Source: Przewalskia tangutica
Taxonomy: Eukaryota > Streptophyta > Magnoliopsida > Solanales > Solanaceae
Length of the DNA stretch: 64,000 nucleotides
Assembly (NCBI GenBank): GCA_029844215.1
Contig: CM056732.1
Span: 16,766,001-16,830,000, forward strand
Reading direction: 5' to 3'
The notes under the pieces are model-generated. The model was not told the origin of the DNA. It searched no databases and saw only the letters and a list, made by a program, of their open reading frames with translations. The position numbers were made by a program, and so were the translations under genes. Of this stretch, positions 33,205 through 44,639 are shown one piece after another. Each line of letters starts with the position of its first letter. The first letter of the stretch is position 1.

Positions 33205-35340
33205 TGTGTGTTTGTTGGCTATTCAAAATTTTAGAAAGGATACAGGTGTTATGACCCACATAATAAGAAATTACATATTACTTTTGATGTATCTTTTCGT
33301 AAGTCAGACCATATTAGGAAGGCACAGTAACACCATCATCACCTAGGGGAAGAATAACATAGAAGAGACTAAAATGAATGGAGCTTTAGGGGAAGAAACA
33401 AAGTTATTGGAATTAGAAGCTCAATAGAAAAGATGAATTGCATGTATTGATATCTCGGAGCAAGATGCCGTCACACATGAGGACAATGAAGGAATTGTGA
33501 ACGAAGAAAATAAGTGTCACAAAGTCACAAATGAAGACAATGAAGAATTCTTTCAGAAAGTACAATAAGCACTCCATTAACCAATGAGTCCTCAAAGAAT
33601 GTTCTACATGATCATACACCTCAGGTACCTCTTAATTACCATTCGAATGAAATTGAAAATATGTCTATTGATCCCTGTCCTCCCCTTTCCCGTTATCCAC
33701 TTAGAAAAATCAAAAGTGCATGTACCGAAAAAATAATATGAATCTGATCTTAATGTCAATGTGAAATATCTCATTAGCAAGTATACCTCCACTGAAAGAC
33801 TATCAACCTCATATGCTCGTCTAAAGTGTCTATTTCTAGTGGTGTGCAAGAAGAATTAGCATAATCACAATGGAAAAAAGTGATGAATGAAGAAATGGAG
33901 GCCTTGCAGAAAAACTAAACTTGGGAATTGGTTTTGCTGCCCGAAGGAAAGAGAATTATTGGGTGTAAATGGGTGTACACCGTAAAGCTTAAAGCAGATG
34001 AAAGTATAGCCATATACAAAGCGAGGTTGATAGCAAAGGATACATGCAGAAGTACAGAGTAGACTATCAGAAATGTTCGCACTAGTGGCTAAGCTCAACA
34101 CTATTCATATTCTCATATCAGTTGCAACAAATAGAGATTGGTTGTTGCGACAATTTAACGTAAAAATGTATTCTTAATTGGTGATTTGGAGGAAGACATT
34201 TATATGGAGCTCCCGCCAGAAATTATGCAGAAGCACACTCAAAGAAACAAGGTATGCAGATTGAAGAAGACATTATACGAGTTAAAACAGTAATCACGGG
34301 CATGATTTGAACGTTTCACGTCTGCAATGACATTGGTGGAGTATAGATAGTGTAACTCTGATCACACTCTATTTATCAAACACACGAAGGGAAGTTAATG
34401 GCGTCGATTGTATATGTTGATGATATGGTCCTGACAGGAAATGATTTCGATTAAATGGATCAACTTCAGAAGTTTTTGGCATCAAAATTTGAAATGAAAG
34501 ACCTAAGATCATTGCGGTATTTTCTAGGTATTAAAGTATCAAGGTCGAGGCATGAAATTCCCTAGATAAAATATGTACTAGAATTGTTGAAAGAGACAAG
34601 AATGCTAGCATGCAAGCCAATCGAAACGCATATGGAGACAAACTACAGACTCGAGAACTCTTCGGGAGAGAAGATAAAAGATGTAGGCAGATATCAACGT
34701 CTAGTAGGAAAGTTAACCTATTTGACTCGTACAAGGCTAGTTATTGTATATGTCGTGACCGTTGTGAGTCAAGTCATGAAGATCCCAACAGAAGATCATA
34801 TGGAAATGTTCACATAATTTTGCGATACTTGAAGAGAGTCCCAGGAAAAGGGCTATTGTTCTCAAAGAATGAGAAAACTGTCAAATGCTACACAAACGCA
34901 GATTGGGCAGGAGATCAATTGCAGGAAATCAACCTCGGGCTATCTCACTTTTGTCGAAGAAAATCTTGTTACGTGGAGAAGTAAGAAGCAAAAGATTATC
35001 GTGAGGTCTCGTGCAAAAGTAGAATTTCAAGGAATGGCGCATGGCCTCTGTGAGCTATTATGGATTAAATTTGTTTTGAAGGATCTTGGAATTGAGTGTA
35101 CAGGACCTATGAACTTGTTCTGTGATAACAAAATCGCTATTTAAATATCATAAAACCCTGTTCAATATGATTTCACTAAGCATATTGAAATTGATCGATA
35201 CTTCATTAAGGAGAAATTAGATCAAAATATTATACATTTTTCATTTATCAAGTCTGAAACTCAGTTGGAGGATGTACTTACTGTATCAGGGAAGGTTTTC
35301 CACACGATGATTGACAAGTTGGGCATAATAGACATCTATG
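33205..35340 (+). pseudogene. copia integrase end, reverse transcriptase and RNase H remnants (copy 3)
   Basis: The order is: V-F-V-G-Y-S of the integrase C-terminus (33210); the RT start, with E-M-E-A-L-Q-K-N then a stop then T-W-E-L-V (33890) and I-I-G-C-K-W-V-Y-T-V-K (33955); the RT active site Y-V-D-D-M-V-L (34410); and Y-F-L-G-I-K-V (34520). RNase H follows (G-K-L-T-Y-L-T near 34715; T-S-G-Y-L-T-F-V, W-R-S-K-K-Q near 34940-34990; L-F-C-D-N-K near 35120; H-I-E-I-D-R-Y near 35185). Stops and frameshifts are spread throughout. A different copia lineage from copies 1 and 2. Confidence 0.85.
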
Positions 35341-35352
35341 CACCGTCTAGCA

Positions 35353-35496
35353 TTGATATGAAGTGTATTATGTAAATGTATATTTCTTGGAGTAGGGGTC
35401 AAGTATTTGTCCTAATTCTGTTCTAATCAGACTTGTAGCTGATATAACTAAGAATAAGAAGTGCGAACAAATTTTCTCTGTACTTAAGCTTCTACA
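35353..35496 (+). repeat. 3' LTR of copia copy 3
   Basis: Ends GCTTCTACA, matching 25920-25927. Shorter than the 5' LTR because it lacks the TA-rich internal run. Confidence 0.7.
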
Positions 35497-36647
35497 ACAA
35501 TCGAGCAATTTCGCAATCTTCTTGGTACGACAAATCACTAAAATGTGATAATATGATTAACTTTAAATGGCAACGCCTTGACATAGATTATTTCCCGAAT
35601 ATGATCTTGTCTTTGAAACCTTTAGCCAAAAGTTAATGCAGATCCAGAAAAATGATTTTAACTTTTAAAAAGATCAAGAAGATACAAAAGGCATTACCCG
35701 CGACCAAATAAGGTCAGACTTTATTTATAATTTATATATATGACTACAACTGATTTTAGAGAAAATTTCATATATATATATATATATATAGCGATAGTTG
35801 TGCCCATAAAAACGAAAATAGTAACTATTGATGCATGAAATATGCAGCTTCTTGATTTTCTGTAAACATCGTTGTTTATCACTTACCTTCAGAAATTGTT
35901 CATCATACGAGTCAGGAAATCAATAAGAAATTCTTTTTCTTTTATTTTTTCAATTATTTCACTGTAATATTCTGCATTGCTATTCATATTACTTCACTAT
36001 CGTTTTATTAAAGCTGTCAAAAGATTAACTCAATTTTGATTAATTAGGTTGCTTGTTACCTCATTCTGAATAATTTAACTTATTGACCTAATAAACAAAT
36101 TTTAGACTAAACAATGTGCTTGCTTCATTCTTCTATTTTCCCGCTTATTTTTGCTTTCTCATTAGAATTATCTCCAATTTCTTGGATACTCATAACTTAA
36201 AAAAAATAGGACTTGGGACGGACAACTTCTATAACTAAACAAAAAAATTAATTGCTAATTCTATTTAGCGATGAATTATAAAAACAATATGCCAGTTACG
36301 AGCAATTTAATGATGGATTAGTGACGAAATTCATAGCTAATTTTTTTGTCTTGTACGTAGGATTAAAAGTTATACGTCTTGTACCAAAAAATATATACAC
36401 TTCGATCTACAACTATTCTATTTTCTTCTCGTTGATCAACTTCCTTGTAAAGGGACCCCAGTATTGGAAGTTATAAGACCATTGACTTTTCTCTTCAATG
36501 GATACAAATAAAGAAATTAAGTGATAAACAACTCAAAGGAAAATGCTTAGACAAACATTAGAAAACACATCATTTTATTAATATATAATACGGGTCATCT
36601 AAGTTAAGCATGAACTCAGAATTATTTTACATATATCATGATCATAA
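35497..36647. other. AT-rich intergenic DNA, with an (AT)10 microsatellite
   Basis: No gene seen. 35770-35790 is an uninterrupted AT dinucleotide run. 36240-36345 has 'gctaattctatttagcgatg' and an inverted-like 'attcatagctaat', possibly an old MITE, but I cannot confirm termini. Confidence 0.5.
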
Positions 36648-36653
36648 TTTATT
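36648..36653 (-). terminator. Polyadenylation signal of the Pin2 gene
   Basis: AATAAA on the minus strand, about 50 bases after the stop codon (36704-36702). Confidence 0.6.
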
Positions 36654-36701
36654 GGAAGTTCAATAATATATCTTCTTTGAGCAATCTCAAAGGTGATTAT
36701 A

Positions 36702-37070
36702 TTAGGTCCCAGTACATATTAAAGACCCATCTTTACGGAAAAGTTTGCAGCCCTTTCCTGCTTTGCAACAGTTGGTACATGTTGGATGAAGTTTCGTGTT
36801 TCCTGAAGATGGACAAGTCATGTATGCAACATTTGGCTCACAAAATTGAGGACAAATTTGAGCTTCTGCAAATTCCATATAATTGCTTCCTAGTAGGAAA
36901 ACTGTTCCAGAGACAATAAACAAAAAGGTAATCCTTTTTAGTGTACATAAAGAATAAATTGATGCAAAAAAATTAATCTCATGAAGTAATTAATCTCTTA
37001 TTGAATGAAATCAGTATGAAGTACCACATAGGAGGAGGACAGTAAGGACACCGACTTTGCTACTAGCCAT
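36702..37070 (-). CDS. Potato type II (Pin2) proteinase inhibitor, single domain, two exons
   Basis: Exons are 37070-37025 and 36901-36702, with a 123-base AT-rich intron (GT at 37024, AG ending at 36902) in phase 1, the family's usual place inside the signal-peptide region. The product has 81 residues. Residues 1-29 (MASSKVGVLT...EFAEA) form a secretion signal. The 52-residue mature domain has the eight Cys of a Pin2 repeat, including T-N-C-C and G-C-K-L-F, and ends C-T-G-T. Pin2 proteins are secreted or vacuolar inhibitors of serine proteases, often wound- or herbivore-induced. The reactive loop is C-P-Q-F-C: by family comparison P1 would be Gln, not the usual Arg/Lys or Leu/Phe. The frame is intact, and TATA box, W-box and poly(A) signal are in place. 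It is flanked only by transposon-rich DNA. Splice sites are predicted by eye. Confidence 0.9.
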
Positions 37071-37123
37071 GCTTGTTTGCTTTTGTTTTATCTGCTTGGA
37101 GGATGTATGTTGTACTTGGGGAG

Positions 37124-37131
37124 TATTTATA
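37124..37131 (-). promoter_or_regulatory. TATA box of the Pin2 gene
   Basis: Minus strand TATAAATA about 54 bases before the ATG at 37070, giving a 5' leader of about 25-30 bases that is A/C-rich and without ATG. Confidence 0.7.
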
Positions 37132-37205
37132 GCAAACAAATCTAGAATACATTTTCTTTAACAAAAAAAAACTTTTTGTGGACAAAATAAATAATTAATA
37201 GTAAA

Positions 37206-37211
37206 GGTCAA
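37206..37211 (-). promoter_or_regulatory. W-box in the Pin2 promoter
   Basis: Minus strand TTGACC, a WRKY-factor site of the (T)TGAC(C/T) type, about 80 bases upstream of the TATA box. It sits between two copies of GGACAAAATAAATAATTA (37181-37198 and 37215-37232). A further TTGAC core is near 37248. This fits stress or wound control but is only motif evidence. Confidence 0.4.
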
Positions 37212-37232
37212 CAATGGACAAAATAAATAATT

Positions 37233-37949
37233 AAGATATGAATATTGTCAAAGAGATTAGGTCAGTGGAATTGAAATATGTAAATGAGTGTGACGATGAA
37301 AATTAATAATAATAATTGTATATTCTCAAAAGAGGTGATGAACTAATGTCATATTATAAATTATGACATCGAGTATACGGAGGTCTTATGAATTTTTAAG
37401 ATTTAAATAAAGTGGAATTTTTATAATTGATAAATTATACCGAGGTTGGCCACTTGTGCATGTAGAGGCACAGGTGTCAAGTAATTAGGCCTTCCACCAC
37501 AAAAGTTTCGCTAAGTGGGAGGACAAATGTTCTAATGATCATTTGAGATAGAGCCAAGAAAGGCCATTTGCTCTTCTTTCATTTTAACATTTGGTAATCA
37601 GCACTTTTCAACTTCTGCTTACAATTAACCCTTAGCCCTATTCGACCAGTGCCTTTGAAGGGGAAAATATTTCAATACTAATTTTCTCGATAATTAAGGT
37701 ATATTAAGATAATTTTTTTTTTTGGACATATTTTATGTTATAAAATATAACTGTGGTATGGTTCCATAATTTATTCTACTCGTAAAAGTTAAAAATAATC
37801 ATGTTATTGATTCCTATATTAAAAGCATGTCTAAATTGTTTCTAAGTCCTTAATAAGACATATGAAAAGATAACAATGATATTCACAATATCGTCAAAGG
37901 TACAAAGGTAATATGTCACCCGTTGAGATTGAAACATGATGTTACCATT
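37233..37949. other. Upstream intergenic DNA of Pin2, no gene seen
   Basis: AT-rich, without an open frame or repeat that I can name. Confidence 0.5.
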
Positions 37950-38900
37950 CATGCATTTTTATTTGCATCATACTCATATATTACCGTGACCACTTGTGCT
38001 ACGCACCCTACTATATGGTAAATATTGTATATATGTAGGGGATATGGGGAAAGGGAAGGCGTTATATACGCACGCCACCTGCAGCTGGTACAGACTATCA
38101 CAAAAGAGCCCGAAGAGGCCAACATGAATCGATGCCCATGTGTGGCCGATATAACCAGATGCCCACAGAGGCGGTTATGGACAGGAAGAGCCCTTATGTG
38201 GCCAGTATATATGTATACCTCATCTGCATCATACATACATTCATTGGCCATTACATGATATGATGCCCACAGAGGTTGTCATGGTAAGTAAGACGCCTGA
38301 AGAGGCTGAGATATACAGATGTTGCATTGTGCATAACATTTAGGCATATGTGTTAAGACCCTCAGAGGTGTTTATTGCTGGTCTATTGTTTCTGTTTCAG
38401 ATATTGCTATAACTCTGTTATGCTGTTATTTATGGCTGACATACTCAGTACATCAGTCGTACTGACATCCCTTTTGTCGGGGGATGTTGCGTTTCATGCC
38501 CACAAGTTCACACAGGCAGGACGACGGTCCACGTGAATAGGTTGCAGATTTCAGCGGACTTTTGGAAGCACTCCTCTCTTTCGGAGTGTCGGTGTAACTT
38601 TGGTATGTTACATTTTTGCGTGTCTATATGGGTATGGCGGGGCCTTTTTCCGACCTGTTGATGTTGTACACTCTTTAGAGGCTTGCAGACATGTGTCCTG
38701 TGTATAGTAGTTTTGTATGGCCCTGTCGGCCATGACATGGGTATGTATATATGTATAAGTCCAGTTTCTGGTTAAAAGCTTTCATAACTTTTTCGGCTTA
38801 GTCTGTGCTTATTTATGGTTAGGTGTTGATTGTGTGATTAGCAGTACCCGACGGGTAAGATTCGAGTGCCCGTCGCGGACCTCTGATTTGGGTCGTGACA
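37950..38900 (+). repeat. Truncated Ty3/gypsy-type LTR, 3' part
   Basis: It ends GGGTCGTGACA at 38900, the same terminus as the Tekay-type LTRs. Its body carries repeated 'gcccacagaggc'/'gcctgaagaggctg'-like words (38090-38370). It shares with 43860-44384 the order 'ctcagtac...tactgac', 'ttttcggagtgtc'-like and 'ggtatggcg'. Neither a 5' end nor a primer site is found. Confidence 0.65.
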
Positions 38901-38954
38901 ATTCTACTTGGAAAAAAAGAATGTAATGTAATAACGTAAGCGAGAGTTAAAAGA

Positions 38955-39130
38955 AAGGGCAGTCTGGTGCACAAAACATCGTGCGTTAGCAGATCTTGTG
39001 AAGGATCGCATTTGAAAAAATGTGATGTAGACAGTCTAACGCATCATTAGTATAGTTGCTTCCATGATTCGAACCCATAACCTATAGATTTCACGAAAAG
39101 AACTTTGTCATTGTTTCAAGGCTCCCTTTC
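38955..39130 (-). mobile_element. tRNA-derived SINE, TS-like
   Basis: On the minus strand it starts GGGAGCCTTG at 39130, has an intact B box (GGGTTCGAATC, 39076-39066) with a degenerate A-box region upstream, and ends in the conserved ...GTGCACCAGACTGCCCTTT block near 38955. This head and tail arrangement is that of the Solanaceae TS SINE. A Pol III promoter would drive it; the copy is diverged. Confidence 0.75.
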
Positions 39131-40194
39131 GAAGAGTTTGAATCGCAAATAGAAGATGGATCGCAGATATGAGCTACCAACATGAAAAAACAGATTTCGT
39201 TTCACCCTATGTATTATACTAAAAAAATCATTTTCTTTTATTTTTTATATTATTAGCAAGGCAGGGGAAATCCCTAACAATTATCTTAAAATTGAACTTG
39301 TAAGTGTATAAATTACTGTTAACAATTGTTTTTCCATTTTGATTAAACTTTCTTACACTACTTAGTAAATTTGTTTTACTTTTATAGCTGTGTGCATTTG
39401 TACTTGACGCTCTATTTTCTTAACATACCTTTACTCCTACTAACTTTAGAAATGCTTACATATAACCCAGTTAATTAAGTTCTAAGTTATGGATTTTATA
39501 CGTATACATCTTTTTTTGTCTAATTGCAACTAGATTTCCCCCTATGGATAGATTCTACGATAAAGTTTGAAGCCGCCGGTCCTATACATCCGCCGTATCC
39601 ATTCTAGCATGACACGCACATTATATAAAAATTGCACGGAAGAACTTCAATGACTTTTTTGTGAAAATAGGGAAGTTTAAGATGACGTAGGTAATTATTA
39701 AACTAAGAAAGATTCGTATACTTTGTTATAAATTAGAACTTTTGTTCCAAATAATTTGTTATTATTGAGCAAAGGGTTAAAGTACCTGGTTGTGATGTGT
39801 TGGAATATATTGGTAATAATAAGGAACGAGAAAGTTACAATAACAATCAATGTGAATAAGGAAATTTGTTTCGCTGAGTCGGTGATGATCAATTTTTCTT
39901 AAGATAATATTGTCCCGTATATTCCTTTCAACGGAGTAATGACAACTTATCTCCCAAGATAAAACAACAACCAAACTAATGAGCAAAGGAGACTCAAGAG
40001 TTCGCTATAGGAAGAAAGATCTTAGAGTGTTTGATTGCTAAAGAGGAAGAACAATTTCAGGAAATTGTCTAGAGAATCTGTTAAGTGTGTAGTCTTGCAA
40101 ATGAGTCAAATGCCTCATTTTATAGTGTTGAGAAGATGATTTTCCAATTGCCCATGACCTTGAATGACCATGTAATGGCCTTGATTATGGAGTG

Positions 40195-40223
40195 TTAATT
40201 CAGCCAAATAATGGCTGAATTAA
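40195..40223. other. Perfect 11-bp inverted repeat
   Basis: TTAATTCAGCC, loop AAATAAT, GGCTGAATTAA. Confidence 0.9.
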
Positions 40224-40337
40224 TTTGGGATGTAATGGAGGTTTAATGCCTCAAAACCATCCCAAGAGTCATGTCTTTTCGTCTCCCATCGCAGCCTCTG
40301 GACTACCAGTGACGCGGCCCTGCAGGGAGGTGCCGCG

Positions 40338-40418
40338 GCGATTCATGACTCGTTTCATCTTTATGCGATTCATGACTCGTTTCATCTTTATGCGATTCAT
40401 GACTCGTTTCATCTTTAT
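40338..40418. repeat. 27-bp direct repeat, three exact or near-exact copies
   Basis: Units start at 40338, 40365 and 40392, each beginning GCGATTCATGACTCG. The 9-residue peptide repeat it encodes (RFMTRFIFM) is a by-product. Confidence 0.9.
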
Positions 40419-41114
40419 TTACCAACGTGAAATCAACGTCATTTGGCTAATAACCGTCTATTACCTTACGTCTCAAACAATTCATCTTTATACCAATATC
40501 TCTTCCATTGAAGAAATATGATCCTTGACATTACATGTGCACGTGTGTGGAAACAAAGTTTCCCACATGCAGGACCCCAATTATTCGAATCATAATTAAA
40601 TAGGATTAACTTTATTTCACATTTAATAATATATAATTGACAAATATTGAGTGACATGTTGTAAAGTGAGCTTGTCATGCCCCAAAAGGTAGAAATATGA
40701 CTTACACCTAATATCATTAACTCCCATCAAGCGAACCACATAAACTTGTCTACTCATTATAACAAAAAAAATTCATAAGCATGATATGAAACATATTGTA
40801 CACATTTTAAATCTTCATTATACAAACATTTGGCATCTGTAGCTGATCGGTGTTGTTACACCCCGTAAATTCAAGAGGTTAAGTTAAGAACGTATGAAAG
40901 AAAATAAGATTTGAATTTGGAAAGTTGGGTTGAAAAAAGGTTGTGGGCAGACTTTCAGTCAACTTTGGAGCGGTATATCTCCTAGTTCATTAGGAGTTTT
41001 GAGGAGTTTTAAAAGACTAGTATGAAGGTTGTTGAGTCTAGTTTCCAACGCAACAAACCACTCGTCGATTGGACATCAGGGTAGGAAGTTACGGGCGTTA
41101 GAAGTTACGTGAGG

Positions 41115-41285
41115 TGGCGGAAGGGCGAGCTTCCCGGCCCGCGTCATGGCCTTGTGGCGTCAGCGAGGCAGCGACGCCGATATTTTCGAAAGTCCTCTGA
41201 GGTTGCAGCGCGCGCCAGAATCTGGCGGCGCGGAATGCGGAAATTCTCGAAGTGGGCGCCATGGCGGGATTTTTGGCGCGAAAAA
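41115..41285. promoter_or_regulatory. GC-rich block in the Tekay-like solo LTR U3
   Basis: Motifs include GCGTCAGCGAGGCAGCGACG, GCGCGCGCC, GGCGGCGCGG, GGCGCCATGGC and TTTTTGGCGCG. Located 261-431 bases from the LTR start, matching the block in the Tekay 3' LTR at 3370-3475 by position. Confidence 0.55.
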
Positions 41286-43059
41286 ACAGGATATTTTGAT
41301 AAAAGCCTATGGGAGGGTGCCAAGTGTCCCTCCCATCTTTTGACCAAAGGAGGTCTTATTTTAGGGCCAAGTCTTCAAGACTTGACCATTTGCAAGGTTT
41401 CTAAGAAAATCCCTCTCCTCTCTCTCAAATTGATGAACCCCGGTGAGATTTTTGGAAGGGCTTCAAGAAGGAAAAGTGTTGGCAAGCTTGTAGAGGGTTC
41501 GTGTGGGTAATTTTAAAGTGAAGAAGATTTCAGAAAGAGGGCTTCTTGAGGTAAAATCTTCTCCTTCTTGTGTAAATGAAGTTTTCAAGTTTTAGTAGTC
41601 AAGAAATGAGCCTGAGACTGTTATATTAAAGTTTGAAAAGATTTGGATCTTGTTGTCTTGTTGAAAACCGAAAAGGGGGCATGTTAGCCACTCATGTTGT
41701 AATCAATTCATTGTTAGCTAAAAATCGTTGCATGTTATAAATAGGAGGGTATATAATTGGTTATGACTTATATAACATGTTGGAATAACAAGATTGGATT
41801 CGAAAGGAAATTGAAAGGAAAGTGATATTGTAGCCGAATGCGGCTTGGAATTATTGGGTTGTTTTGTATTATTGTGGGGCAGAATTTTACGCGTCCTGTA
41901 AAGCCGTGTAATCTCCTTTTGGTTAGCTGAATTGTTGTGCCTTAAATGCGGCGTTTGGTTATTGAATTCGGACCTTGAAAAAGGTGGAAAAGTAAGTAGA
42001 AACAAAGGAAGTCTTTGTCGATTTTCTCGTAAAACAAGGGACTTTACATTAGAATATTCTACTTAGAAGCTAGAAGCTAATAGACGAATTATGGTCATTA
42101 TAGGTTGACATCTACGGACGGCATACTGGACTTGGCAAGTGGATTAAACACAAGAGGTATGTAGAAACTTTCTTATCTCTTGAGCATGAGTAGTTATAAG
42201 CGTATGATGCGGTGAGCGTCGTGATTTAAATAAGTCTGATCATTTGATATACTTGACTTGTTTTAAAGATGCCTAGTCGGTTGAGTTAGAGGATTAACTC
42301 ACTTGTCCTTGAGAAAAGGTTATAGGAATGGGTTATGCTAATGGGGTAGACAAGGACTTCTTGATGTGAAAGGTATGGAATACTTGATTTGAAAGTATTG
42401 ATTCTGGAACTATTATAAAGATAAGAACTTGTTGTCTAAGTTAAGAATTCTTGTCTTCTAAGTAAAGAGACTTGAAGCATTTTGAAAGTTGTGTAACTTG
42501 ATTTGAAGTACAAGTCTCTTGGTCATAAAAAGAACGAAGTTGTCTAAGACATAAGGAGTTATAACGGCTTTATGGGAGGCTAGTTATGACGGCCTTATGA
42601 AAGGATAAGATTGTCTTAGTTTCTAAAGCATAAAGTTAGTATAACGGCTTTATGGGAAGTTGGTTATAATAACTTTATGGAAGGTTAAAGAAGTGGGTTT
42701 TCTCGAATAAGGTAAACCTAGATAAAAGAATGGAAGCTAAGAAAGACAATTTGATTTAGAGGCATCATTTGCTTAAAGTTTTAAATGAGGGTCACTTGAT
42801 TTAGAAGCCGAAGCATATTTCTAATAGTATAGTGACTTGTTTGAAAGGTGAATAAGCCTTGATACTACAGGTGTTAGTATCTTGGGGTCTTATGTGGAAA
42901 AGGGATCTTGGAAAGAATAGAAATACATAGTACTGTGGGTTGAAATTCCCAGGACTTGTTAAGTGATATGGAAAGTGCCTTAAGGTCATAAAATGAGATC
43001 CATTTTGTATGTTAATGAAAGTCTAAAGAAGTTAGGAGTTTACTTGGACATCTGAATCG

Positions 43060-43270
43060 GTGATGGAGGATTCCACGGGTATGCCTCCATTGCCTCATAT
43101 GAGTCTACCGACGTCTGGCGGTGATGTGGGATTCCACGGGTATGCTTTCTGGTCATAGTATGAGTTTACTTGGGCGTCAAGCGGTGATGTGAGATTTCAC
43201 GGGTATGCTTCCATGGTCTTAGTATGAGTTTACCGGGACATACCGTCAGTGATGTGGGATTCCACGGGTA
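43060..43270 (+). repeat. Roughly 65-bp tandem repeat, four units
   Basis: Each unit carries 'gtgatgtgggattccacggg' or a close variant followed by 'tatgc'. A related, longer series with 'ccacgggc' continues at 43480-43760. Confidence 0.8.
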
Positions 43271-43315
43271 TGCACCGGGGACATGCTTACGATGAGAGAT
43301 TCCGAGACATGTAGT

Positions 43316-43426
43316 TTGAGGGGTAAGAGTATAAATGAGGGGTACACCCCCAAGATCGTTATACCACATTCTTCAGGGTAAGAGTATAAATGAGGGGTAA
43401 ATCCCCAAGATCGTTATACCACCTGG
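43316..43426 (+). repeat. Two-unit version of the Tekay 54-bp minisatellite
   Basis: Two copies of 'ggtaagagtataaatgaggg' plus 'ccccaagatcgttatacc', the reverse complement of the unit at 1406-1710, where there are six. Confidence 0.85.
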
Positions 43427-44639
43427 TTCCGTGGATTTGCTACCCACGATGTGAGGGACACCTCATGAAGTCATGTACCCGAGATGAGGGATTCCACGGG
43501 CATGATATATATATATATATGCATGTGTTGTGTATGTGTACGCCGACAGTGAGGTAGGATGCCACGGGCGCGTCATATGGTTGTATTTTACTCTTACGGC
43601 TGTCGGCCGTGACGGGGGATTCCACGGGCAGAGGATATAGGTATATACGTGTTGTATGTGTGTACGCTGACAGTGAGGTGGGATACCACGAGCGCGACAC
43701 ATGGTTAGATTGTACACCTAGCGGTCGGCAGTGATGGGGAATCCCACAGGCGCGCTGTGATATTTGAGGGCTGGTGTTCATAGCCCTGGTGTGGCTATGG
43801 TTCATATGTTGAAATAGGTTGTACAAGGTAAGACTGACTTTCATTACTTTCACTTCAGTAAGGCACAGTGTACTGTTAATTGTGTTATCATATATGTCTT
43901 CAGCTGTATTTTTGACTATTATGATTTAAATTACAGTACTTTCAGTTTTGCATACTTGGTACATATTTTGTACTGACCTCCTTTGAAGCTGCGTTCATCT
44001 GCGAGTTGAGGTACATAGCTTGTTGATCCGCACTCCTGGATCACTGTCGATTCTCGAAAGCTCCCTTTTCTCGGAGGCTTTGTCTTTGGTATGGTTCCAC
44101 AGTGATTGACTTTTGTACATTCGGGGTATGGCGAGCCACTGTCAAAATCACAGATGTTATGTAAACTCTTAGAGTGCATGAGTCATATCTTGTGGGTCGC
44201 TTTATAAAAAAAAAAAATTGAGGTAACTGCTGTTGGATTTGTTTATATCCAGGGAGGTAGCCTTATCGGCTGACGTAATATTTATTTCATTATTAAGTTT
44301 GTGTATGTTCCGCTGATTTTCTCTGATGTGTACCTGTAAGGGTGCGGAGTAGGAGCACGATCGCGGTCTTGGGTCGTCGTGACAGTGTATTTTATATACA
44401 CTTTTGAGTCATTTTAGTTAGTATTTTACTCATTTTATTTATGTTTAGTATAGTATTAGTCGTTTTCCTTTCTTTTGTGTCAACGGTCATAAATGGAGAA
44501 ATGACGAAAAGGAGATGAAATGAGCATAAATGAGATGGAATTGCACACAAAGGGCCAAGAAATGAAGTCTAAGAAGTTAGAATTATAGAGGAGATCAAGA
44601 CGAAGTCCGGACGGAAAAATGACGACAAGCAGAATCCGC

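Larger units (their letters stand above)
25749..35496 (+). mobile_element. copia retrotransposon, copy 3, internally deleted, hosting element A
   Basis: A short 5' LTR (25749-25927) with a TGATATCAGAGTC primer-site variant starts the element, and a similar 3' LTR (about 35353-35496) ends it. Between them 25928-26349 is leader and 26350-32976 is nested element A. 32982-33200 repeats leader-like sequence, including a second TGGTATCAGAGCC at about 33117. 33205-35340 holds a decayed integrase end, RT and RNase H. Gag, protease and most of integrase are missing. I could not find a clear target-site duplication. Confidence 0.75.
39131..40838. other. AT-rich region, probably an unclassified LTR remnant
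   Basis: No gene. 39690-40560 looks like a retroelement LTR on the minus strand, but I found no terminal pair. It holds a perfect 11-bp hairpin (40195-40223), a GC-rich block (40310-40342) and a 27-bp triplication (40338-40418). Confidence 0.4.
40854..44384 (+). repeat. Tekay-like solo LTR nested in the Athila-like solo LTR
   Basis: TGTTACACCCCG at 40854 to GTCGTGACA at 44384, 3531 bases, with GTGT next to both ends (4 bp; five is usual for the family). Same termini and overall plan as 708-3756 read on the minus strand: a GC block 265-430 bases in, an AT-rich middle, then tandem repeats. No internal element sequence on either side. Confidence 0.85.

Noticed and set aside
36240..36345. Possible MITE with 'gctaatt' / 'agctaat' ends
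   Set aside because: Only short, imperfect inverted words and no target-site duplication found.
36638..36919. 93-residue plus-strand ORF over the Pin2 gene
   Set aside because: Antisense shadow of Pin2 exon 2. The minus strand has the cysteine pattern, signal peptide and splice sites.
41109..41510. 133-residue ORF rich in Arg/Gly
   Set aside because: GC-rich LTR U3 block with few stop codons by composition; inside a solo LTR.
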